A stretch of 64,000 nt of DNA from Thraustochytrium sp. TN22 (Eukaryota; Sar; Bigyra; Thraustochytrida; Thraustochytriidae), in the NCBI GenBank assembly GCA_013306675.1, contig JABLUY010000083.1, positions 62,001 through 126,000 on the forward strand, in the 5' to 3' direction. This document shows positions 56,413-64,000 of this stretch, one piece after another. The notes under the pieces are model-generated. The model did no database searches and was not told the origin of the DNA. It saw only the letters and a list, made by a program, of their open reading frames with translations. Positions within the stretch are counted from its first letter, which is position 1, and the number at the start of each line of letters is the position of its first letter. Made by a program: the position numbers and the translations under genes.

Positions 56413-58330
56413 ATGCCGCTCCCACCTGGCAACCTGCCTGTGGCACGGTGGGGTCATGATGAACTCGCCGCGCTTGATTCGTTGGACGTCCTCGAGATGG
56501 ACGACGAACTAGTCATCGAGGTCGCGAAGCACGTGTCGGATGGCGACTTCTGGCACTCCATGAAGTCAGCCGCTCGAAAGGATCTTCGGTGGCTCGCCGC
56601 GTCGGTGGAGGCTCGCAAGAAGGATGAGCTACGTCGCAAGAAGGCTGAAGAAATTATAGCTCAGTGTGGTGCGCGCGTGGATGTCGCGTTTGCGCGTCCA
56701 ATTTACCTTGGCGAGTCAGATGCAAACTGCCCCAATGCAAAGTGAGACCACGGACGCAGAACTCGCCCAGACCAACGTGCGTCCCTGGGCTGTGCCTGTG
56801 AGAAATCTGGAAACGTGGGACCTGGACTACTCAAAGATCACCGATGATGCTCGCGCCATTTTCATAGTCTCGACCCCACTCGATGATGAAGGACCGCTCA
56901 TGCTACGCGGAAGCGAGGGTTCCGCGTTTCACTTGTTCCATCAGAACATCCAACGTCCATGCCGGGATGCGTTCTGCCAACACTTCAAGAGCGGCAGCTT
57001 GCAATTCAGTCTCGGGGAAAAGTGGCCCGCGTTCAACACGGAGGCGGCTGGCGTCTGGGAGCTTCATTCCAATGAAGATTACAAGAGGAGCGTGTTCGCT
57101 ATCCATGAGCACAAGCCTATCGCAGGCATGCCCATCCCAGAAAGTCGCGACGAACTGTTGGCGACGTGGCGCGAGGACTCCGACATTCAGGAGGTACTCG
57201 CCCAGGTATACGGCGCCATGATCTCGCTTGGACTCAAGTACGCCGCTCTCTCTACGACCCAGCTGACGTGGTTTTTCCGCCGCGACCGGGACGACACGAG
57301 CGAACCGGTGCTGCAGGTGACGAGGGCGTACCGGGGCACGGCCAGGGGCACGGGCGTAGGCCCAGACTGGCATGGCGAGTCTGCTCGTGCGGCTTACCTG
57401 GTCTTCCTCTTCACCGCCTTCACTGCCTTCACCGCGCGGACGGACGCGGCGCCGAGGCCGGTGGAAAACACGACACTTTTCGAACACGTCCTCGCGGCAT
57501 GGGCCGGCCGAACACCACAGCCGGGCTGGCGCAAGCGGGCTACGGCCGATGCAGAGGCTTGGCTCAGGTCCCTCTCTCGCCTCGCCACGAGTGAAACAAG
57601 GAGCGTCTCGCGCTGCTCCAGCCACCAGCGGCGACACGCTAACGCCAAAGTCGACGCCGACGTCACCGCCAGTGGCACGGCAACAGCGAACACGATGCCA
57701 CACGACCTCTTCGCGACTCTCCAGCCCCTCCCCTGGGACCCGCGATACACGCCTATGTACAGGAACGCGTTCTGCTGCGTCACAAAACTGGCGCTTGGGG
57801 ACGGGCTACCTGTCGTGTACATCAAGGAGGCCAGGCCGTACGAGCTCGCTGCTCCCGCTATCTCGTGCAACGAGGCGGAGATGTCTGCGTACGAGGGCAT
57901 GCGACACCTGCAGGGGACGGCCATACCCGTGCTCGTTTTCGCGGGGCCCTTGTCCGGCTGGCGCCACGTGATTGCCACGCTGGAGGCGGGGGAGTCGCTC
58001 TCGTCGGGTGGCGTAGCCATCACGGCGGCGGTCCACCAGTCGGCCACCTCCGCTCTGGCGGCGGTCCACGAGGCCGGGTTCCTGCACAACGACGTGGCGC
58101 TGGACAATATCGTGTGGGACGCCGCCAAATCGAAGGCTGCCATAATTGACTTTGGCATGGCCACTCGCAGTAGCTCCAAGGTGGGCAAGAAGAAGGAGAT
58201 GGAGCAGCTGGAAAAGGCGTTCCGCGAGGCGATGTGCACGGCGCAAGCGCGGTACAGAGCGCAGGGGGCAGCGGCGGGGGCGGCGACGGCGACGGCGGCG
58301 TCGACGGTCTCAGTGGCGCTTGATGAATGA
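56413..58330 (+). CDS. Atypical protein kinase-like protein, probably spliced (about 615 aa)
   Basis: The main frame (up to 58330) ends in a kinase-like C-lobe: AGPLSGWRHVIATLEAGESL, then AAVHEAGFLHNDVALDNIVW with HND for HRD and the Asn four residues on, then KAAIIDFGMATRS with a normal DFG. This resembles small atypical kinases expanded in fungi and oomycetes. An upstream frame from ATG 56413 (MPLPPGNLPVARWGHDELAA) overlaps it in another phase. A 73-nt GT-AG intron at 56670-56742 would join them in frame (IIAQC|ETTDAEL). The size fits the other introns here, but the join is inferred. If it is wrong, the start lies inside the second frame. Codon use is less GC-biased than in neighbours and the gene sits in a mobile-element island, which hints at recent acquisition. 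Confidence 0.55.
56670..56742 (+). other. Possible 73-nt intron in the kinase-like gene
   Basis: Donor TG|GTGCGC and acceptor TGCAAAG|TGAG would restore one frame between two overlapping coding-like frames. It is supported only by frame logic and size. Confidence 0.35.
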
Positions 58331-58349
58331 TTCGAGTCACTCAAGGGTT

Positions 58350-58880
58350 GCAGCAGATGATGCAGTACTTAGCGCGGTTCATGCAGCGACGAGGAACGAG
58401 AACGAGCTCGCGTACGGAACCAATTCAACTTCGACGTCGAAATACATGATTGAGAGCGAAGTGTACATGCAGTTGCCGGTTGTCAGCAAGTTGGCGAGCT
58501 GCTGCGTCGTGCAGAGGTTGAAGTATACGTCGTGCATGATGCCATGCACCTCAAGGTAGCCAGCCCTCTGGACGCCAGTGACGTCGGGCTGTCGCAAGTG
58601 AGCTCGTCCATCTTGACACGAACACGTGTCTGCGCACCGCCCTTGATCTCGTAGGACGAGTCGTCGAAGTGGTAATGTGCTGTAGTGCAAAAAGGCGGCA
58701 CGGGTGGTGGTCCTACATTTCGATGCGATTCGAGCGCGCACCGCTCGACGCCAACAAGCAGGGCGGCCTCGTTCTGCTTGCCCCCGAAGATAGTCGAGTA
58801 GCCTGCCGTGGTACATGTTGACGTCGATCTCCAAAGTGGCCACCTTGCACTGTTAGACGTTGTTGCCAAGGGCCGCTGTC
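58350..58880 (-). pseudogene. Decayed coding region of unknown family
   Basis: On the minus strand, protein-like stretches occur in two different frames in succession: VNMYHGRLLDYL, then LLVGVERCALESHRNVGPPP and AHYHFDDSSYEIKGGAQTRV, then GYLEVHGIMHDVYFNLCTT. The alternation suggests either a broken gene or undetected short introns. I do not recognise the family. Codon bias is weaker than in neighbouring genes. It lies directly after the kinase-like gene in the same disturbed island. Confidence 0.35.
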
Positions 58881-58958
58881 GTTTGCTCGCCAGTCATCAC
58901 AAAACCTGTCATCGTTGCTCACGTCTACTTCGTCATGGCAATGCCACCACCATCAGGC

Positions 58959-59367
58959 TCAGCTCGGGATCTGCGGCTTGTTGCCCGCGCGGTGAAAGAG
59001 ATTGCGGTAGTGGAGGAGTGGTGTGTCGCCGTGGAAGCAAGAGGTCCAGCCGCGGTCGCTCTGCTTGTTCTTGTAAATTTTGCGTTTGCAGTAGAGGGCG
59101 AAGCTCGGGGGCGAGATGAAAAAGTTCGACTCGAACTCGATCAGACCATCCTTGTTGATGACGCCCTCGAAGCGGTGCTTGTTCAGGTACGGCACGCAGA
59201 TCTTGTCCCCCGGCTTGAGGTAGCCGTGCTCCACGAGGTCCACGATGGTGGTCTGGTGCGGGTTGCGCTTGAGCATGAGCTCGCTCTTGAACTCGTACTT
59301 GCGCCGCTTCGCGTCGCTGCTGTTGCTGGCGGTGCCGGACTTTGACATCCCGCCACCGCTGTTGTTG

Positions 59368-59408
<41 letters not shown>

Positions 59409-61622
59409 TCCACCTGCTGGGGCCGTGGCGCTGCGGGAAGAAACGGCGCTCGACGTGCTACAGATGCTGCCGCGGCGCCTGGACAGCCGCCCCACCGGCT
59501 CCGCAGCCTCGCTCCTCGTGTCTGCAGCGCTTGTGGCGGGAGGAGCTGTTGGAGCAGCAGCTTGGCCCGACGCAGCCGCGGCGGGAGGGGCAGCAGCAGC
59601 AGTGTCAGCGGTCTCCGGGAGCAAGTGCGAAAGCGAGCGGCGCGAGCCTTTGGAGCGTGACTGCTGGTGCACGCGCTCGAGGTGCTTGATGGTGGGCGCG
59701 ATGCAGGCGTGGCAGAACCAGGGCTCCGGCAGCGCGACGTGCTCGCCGCCCTCAAAAGATACACAGCGGCGATGGAACCAGTTCGAGCACGCGGCGAAGT
59801 CACAGCCCACAGCGTCGGCAAAGTCCTTCTCCTCGATGAGCTTGGCGCAGACCGAGCACAAGGTCGGCACGGCTTCCAGGTCCTCGTCCTCGTCGTGGGC
59901 CTTGCGCGACTCCGCCTTGAAGGCCTCGACGGCGGCGCAGGCGGCGCGCCTCCGCGACCGCTTGCGCGTCGGCTCTCCGGCGCTGGCGACAACCACGGGC
60001 GCCGAGGCCTCCTCGCGGCCCCGCTTGCGCTGCGCGCCGCGAACGTCCACGCCGTCGTTGTCTTCGTTGTCTTCGTCAGCATTGGTGGTGGTTGTGCGGT
60101 GGCGGCGGTGGACGTCGTCGTCTTCCTCCTCGACGCCTTCGTTCTCGTTGTCCTCGTCTTGGTCGTCAGCGTGCTCGAACTCGTCCTCGCGCAAGGCGCC
60201 GTCGTGGCGGCGTTGCATGGAGGAGAGGCCAGCGTCGACGGGTTTCTTTCCCGCGCCGTGCGCCGCGTCCGTGTTTGCGGACGCCACGGGTGGCGCTGTT
60301 TGTCCAGCCGAGGCGGTGGTCCCCGGCGCGGCTCTGCTGTTGCTGTGCAGCTCGGCGTTGGCGACCATGGCGAGCGCGGAGCGCGGCGTGAGCGCGGCAC
60401 GGCGCGGCGTAAGCAGCGCGCGCGCCGACTTAAACTGCGCGAGGCTGGAAAGGAGCTCCAGCGTGGCGCGCTCGCTCGCGTCAATGTCCATGTCCTCGGT
60501 GGGCGGCGCCTGGGTGGCGGCCCGCGCGGCCGAGTCCGAGTCCTCGTCCGAGGCGTGGGCCGCGGCGGCGGCTAGAGCCATGCTCGGGCCGCGGTTCCCG
60601 GCGTCGAGCGCGTTTTCTTGGTTGGCCGGGGCAGCGTGGTCGGGGTAATCGTCGTCGGCGCGGTCGCCGGCGGTGGCGGTGGCGGTGGCCGCGTCCGCGA
60701 GGGCGCCGCTGGCCTTGAAGCCCTGGGTGACGAGGCGCTGCACGAGCGGCGAGGCGCCAGCGTAGGCGGCGAGCGACTGCTGGCCTGCCTTGGCGAGCGC
60801 GTCCGGCACGGAGCGGCACTCGGCGACGAGCTTGCTGGCGGCGATGGCGCTGATGGAGGCGGCGGCCGCCATGACCTGGTTCTTGTCGCGCGCCTTGGCG
60901 AGCAGCTGGCTGGCGCGGCCCTGATTGCGCGGCGAGAAGAGCCCGCACAGGCTCTGCTCCATGAGGCGCTTGAGGTCGTTTGGGTCCTTGACCTTTTGCA
61001 CGCTCTCCACGCCGGCGCGGAACTGGTCCCAAAGCGGGAAGAAGGCGCGCAGCGGGTGCGCCGGGGGCGCGCCGTCCTGCTGCTGGCTGCTGCTGCCGGC
61101 GGCAGCCTTGGCGGCGGCGGCGGTGGCGGCAGCGGCGTCGAGGCAGCGCGCCTCCTCGCGCGCCTCCTCCACAACCTGCACGAGGCGGGCCCACTCGGCG
61201 CGGCAGGTCGGGTCCTGGCGCATCGCAAAGTACTCGGGTCCCTTGGAGGAGAACTCGCGCAGCAGCACGTCCACGACGGGCGCCTGCGCGCCCTGCCGCT
61301 TCCACTGCGCAATGCTGCCGAGGATTTCAATGTACAGCTCGAACAGGTTCAGCTCCGCCATGCGCTCGCCGCGCAGCCGCTCGCCGCCCGCGGCCGTCGT
61401 TGCCGCCGCCGCCGCCGCCGTCGCCGTCGCCGTCGCCGTCGTTGTCGCGGGGCACGGCGCCGCGCTGGCCGGCGAGGGCACCTCCAGCGGGCTGGGCCGC
61501 CGCGACACCGACGGGGGCCGCCCTGGCGCGCCGCTGCCGCCGCCCAGCGCGCGCGCCGCCGCCGCGCCGCCCGCGCCCGCGCGCCCAACGGCGCCCATGG
61601 CCATGCCCGATGCGACCTCCAT
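58959..61622 (-). CDS. PHD finger plus RAMA-domain chromatin protein (about 887 aa)
   Basis: A minus-strand intronless frame. Near residue 88 starts a helical region (MAELNLFELYIEILGSIAQW). Acidic and Ala-rich linkers follow. A C4HC3 PHD finger lies at about 584-640: LCSVCAKL, then VGCDFAACSNWFHRRCV and PWFCHACI. The C-terminus (about 779-870) reads as a RAMA domain: TIVDLVEHGYLKPGDKICVP, then FEGVINKDGLIEF, SPPSFALYCKR and GWTSCFHGD. PHD fingers read histone H3 tails. RAMA domains are predicted to recognise modified DNA, notably N6-methyladenine. A Ser/Asn homopolymer separates the two. The ATG at 61622 (MEVASGMAMG) is chosen; the frame stays open to 62237 but is Arg/Ala low complexity, and MAELNLF is an alternative start. 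Confidence 0.8.
59345..59410. repeat. Trinucleotide repeat encoding Asn then Ser homopolymers
   Basis: GTTGTTGTT followed by GCTGCTGCT on the plus strand, read on the minus strand as Asn and Ser runs between the PHD and RAMA domains. Confidence 0.85.
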
Positions 61623-63285
61623 GGGGCCCACCGCCGCCGCGCCGCGCCGCGGCCCGGGCTGGCGCGCGCGCGGAGGGCGGCGCTCGCGCGGCGCTCGCGC
61701 GCGCGCGGGCGGGCGGGCGGGAGGCGCGGGCGGGAGGGCGCGAGGGCGCGGGAGGCCGCGAGCGCGGCAGGGAGGGCGGGAGGCGCGGCGGAGGGACTCG
61801 CGCGATGCGATGCGATGGCGGCGCGGCGAGGCCCGCGGCCGGCGGCTCGTCGCCGGCCGGCTGCCTGGCGGCGGCGCGCTGCCTGCGCGCCTGCCTGCGC
61901 CTGCCTGCCTGCCTGCCCGCGCGGCGGGCCGGCGCGCTGCTGCCGCGCGTCGGGCTGCGCGGCGGCGGCGGAGGCCTTCTGCTCCTCGACGCCCGTGCCG
62001 GCGGCGGCGGCGCGCGGACGCGCAGCGTGCACCCCGGTTCGCCTGCCTAGGCCCCGGCGCGCGCGCGCCGCGGCGCGGGTTGCGGACGAGCAGACCCCCC
62101 AGCTGCGCGCGCCCCGGCGCCAAGCAGGGCAGTTTCCGGCCGTTGGGCGCCGCCGGCCGGGCAGACGTGCACCCTGCCCCCCGGGGGACGAGCGAAGGCG
62201 AGGAAGGAAGAGAGGCTGCGAAGAGTTGCGGCGCCAAGGTCGAAGGAAAGCTGACTGAGAGCGAGCACTGGCCGGGCTTGGCGGGGCGGGACCGCTTGTC
62301 GGGGCTGGCAGAGCAGAGCAGCCAGCTGATGCGAGGTGGCTGGCACTGCCGCGGCTTTTTTCGAGCAAAGTACTTGTGCGAGGACGCAAGTTGGCTGCGA
62401 GCAGCGGTGCCTCGATCAAACTAACACTTGGAAAAGCTTGCGGACGAAGACGCTCCCACAGAAGGCTTTTTAACTTTCTGCACTCAAGATTGCTGCCAGG
62501 CCAGGCCGGTCAGCGGCCGTCCGGCCCCGGCGTGCCTGCCTCGCATCAAGCTGAGCAGCCGCGCCGGCGAGCTGAGACGATTAGGCACACCAGCCAGGCA
62601 GGATCTTTGCAGTGCTGTCGGCGGTTGGAAGGAAGCTGGCCCACTGCAGCCACAGCAAGCAGCAGCTACCTGGCCGCGCCTGGCCGCGGGCGCGAGTACG
62701 CGCTGACGTGCGCTGCCATGCGCTGCCACTGCATGCTGACCTAACATCGTTGCCAACGCCTGCCAGTGCCAGCCAACCTTGCCAACGGCCGCCCGCTCGT
62801 TCCAGCGCTCGCCATCTGCTCCTCATCAATGTTCGGCCTCAAGGCCTCGCCTCTCTCGCCTCCCTGATCAAAGGCTCGCGCTTGCCGTGCGCCTTGGCCG
62901 CGCGCTCCTTGCCTTGCCCTGGCTCGCGACCCCGTCGCCCTGGTCGCGGTCAAGGCCCTGCGCGACCTGCTCGCCCGCCCTGCCTGCCGGGCGGCGGCGC
63001 TGCTGGTACCGGCCGGCGCCCTGGGCGTCGACGTAGTCCTCGACGTCGTCCTCCTCGGCCGCCTCAGCCGGCAGCTCGTACCTGCGGCCACGCGGCGGCG
63101 CGCGGCGCGGCGCGGCGCGGCGCGGCGCGGCGCGCGCGCGGCGCGGCGGCGCGCGCGCGGCGGCGGCAGAGCGGGTCGGCGGCGCGGCGCGCAGGCAGGC
63201 GGCGGCGGCGGCATCTGCAGCGGCGGCGGGCGGCGCGCGGCGCGGCGGCGGCAGGCGGGCGGCGGCGCGCGGCAGAACCCTTTCG
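61623..63285. other. Divergent spacer, extremely GC-rich, no clear gene
   Basis: Between the PHD-RAMA gene (minus) and the GOLD-kinase gene (plus). Long frames on both strands are Arg/Ala/Pro low complexity. It holds TGCC/TGCG runs near 61885-61915 and a GGCGCGGCGC pentanucleotide-like run near 63085-63150. I see no RNA gene. Confidence 0.55.
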
Positions 63286-64000
63286 ATGCCGAGGGCGGCC
63301 GTGCGCGAGGCGCGGCGGCAGGCGCGCGCGGCGCGCGTGGCGGACGAGGAGCTCGCGGGCGAGACGGCGGCGCTGGAGGCGCGGCGCGAGGAGCTGGCGG
63401 CTGCGCGGCTGGCGGCGCTGCGGCCGGCGGCCAAGGGCGCGCGCAGCGAGGGCGGCGAGGATACGCCGGCGCTGGTGGGCGACGCGGAGGAGCGCGGCGT
63501 CAAGTCCATGTCGCACACGACGGTGGAGGTGCAGGCGGGAGCCGTGCACGAGGTGTCGCTGCACGCGGAGGAGGGCGATGAGGTGCACTGGGCGTTCAGG
63601 ACCGAGGGCGGCGACATCGCCTTCTGCGTGCTGCTGGAGCGCGAGGACGGTAACGTGCAGACGCTCTTGGCCAAGGACAGGATCGGGTCCGACGTGGAGC
63701 CCGTCAAGGGCAAGGCGACGGCGCCGCATGGCGGGACCATCTGGCTGCAATTCGACAACTCGTACAGCTGGATCACCAACAAGACGCTGACCTTCTCGGT
63801 CTCGCACGGCGGCGCTGCGCCCACGCCGCCCGCCGCCTCGCCGGCCGCAGCGGCGCCGCAGGCCGCTGCCGCCGCCGCGCCCGCGCCCGCGCCCGCGTCG
63901 CAGCCGGCGCAGGGGCAGCAGCAGGCCCCGGCGGCGACAGCCCCGACAACGTCCAGCAAGGTGCTCTTCATCCTGGGCGCGCCCGGGTCCGGCAAGGGCA
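63286..64000 (+). CDS. GOLD-domain/nucleotide monophosphate kinase fusion, 5' part only
   Basis: The frame is open from ATG 63286 to the window end (238 codons) without a stop. Residues 1-45 are Arg/Ala/Glu-rich and probably helical. Residues about 75-180 form a GOLD beta-sandwich: TVEVQAGAVHEVSLHAEEGD, HWAFRTEGGDIAFCVLLE, then IWLQFDNSYSWITNKTLTFS, a classic GOLD signature. After an Ala/Pro/Gln linker the P-loop KVLFILGAPGSGKG begins at about residue 224, as in adenylate or UMP-CMP kinases. The rest of the kinase lies beyond 64000. GOLD domains act in Golgi membrane trafficking or lipid-linked targeting, so the domain may localise a nucleotide kinase. A GCC-rich stretch upstream might hide an earlier start. 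Confidence 0.8.
   Translation, partial: MPRAAVREARRQARAARVADEELAGETAALEARREELAAARLAALRPAAKGARSEGGEDTPALVGDAEERGVKSMSHTTVEVQAGAVHEVSLHAEEGDEVHWAFRTEGGDIAFCVLLEREDGNVQTLLAKDRIGSDVEPVKGKATAPHGGTIWLQFDNSYSWITNKTLTFSVSHGGAAPTPPAASPAAAAPQAAAAAAPAPAPASQPAQGQQQAPAATAPTTSSKVLFILGAPGSGKG

Noticed and set aside
60618-62258. 546-codon plus-strand frame opposite the PHD-RAMA gene
   Set aside because: Low complexity and antisense; the minus strand encodes the PHD and RAMA domains.

Overview
The window is nuclear DNA from a GC-rich, gene-compact protist. Long uninterrupted reading frames encode unmistakably eukaryotic proteins: MCM4, LSm6, a GBF1/Gea-type Sec7 ARF-GEF, a Golgi GDP-sugar transporter, a TRP/polycystin-like channel, and MYND, PHD and GOLD domains. 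Introns are rare and short: two are well supported (117 and 80 nt, phase 0, GT-AG) and one is possible (73 nt). The plant/alga-type UDP-sugar pyrophosphorylase, a GONST/GFT1-like transporter and a probable ciliary CPLANE1 homologue suggest a flagellate-stage stramenopile, perhaps a thraustochytrid-like labyrinthulomycete. That placement is an inference.

Layout. 1-7.5 kb: no supportable gene; dominated by pentanucleotide microsatellites, GA runs and TAGC runs. 7.5-15.4 kb: a Gln-rich protein of unknown function and a probable CPLANE1-like WD protein. 15.5-22.2 kb (minus): a 2215-residue channel joining a nicotinamidase-like pseudoenzyme domain, two ankyrin blocks, a UBR-like zinc module, two RyR domains and a polycystin-like pore. 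23.3-37 kb: housekeeping block of phosphoglucomutase, GBF1-type ARF-GEF, spliced LSM6, GDP-sugar transporter and MCM4, arranged in alternating convergent and divergent pairs. 38.5-48 kb: an accessory stretch with seven paralogous small Cys-rich membrane proteins, one of them spliced and on the opposite strand, separated by repeat-rich DNA of lower GC. 49-54.6 kb: an acyl-anchored MYND protein, a GDT1/TMEM165 transporter and a UDP-sugar pyrophosphorylase. 54.6-58.9 kb: a disturbed island with a LINE fragment, minisatellites, an atypical kinase-like gene and a decayed coding region. 59-64 kb: a PHD plus RAMA chromatin protein and the 5' part of a GOLD-nucleotide kinase fusion cut by the window end.

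Functional links. Phosphoglucomutase (Glc-6-P to Glc-1-P), UDP-sugar pyrophosphorylase (sugar-1-P to UDP-sugar), the GDP-sugar transporter and the Mn/Ca transporter GDT1 all serve nucleotide-sugar supply and Golgi glycosylation. They are scattered, so this is pathway relatedness and not an operon. The two most unusual items are the multi-domain channel and the tandem family of mini Cys-rich membrane proteins.
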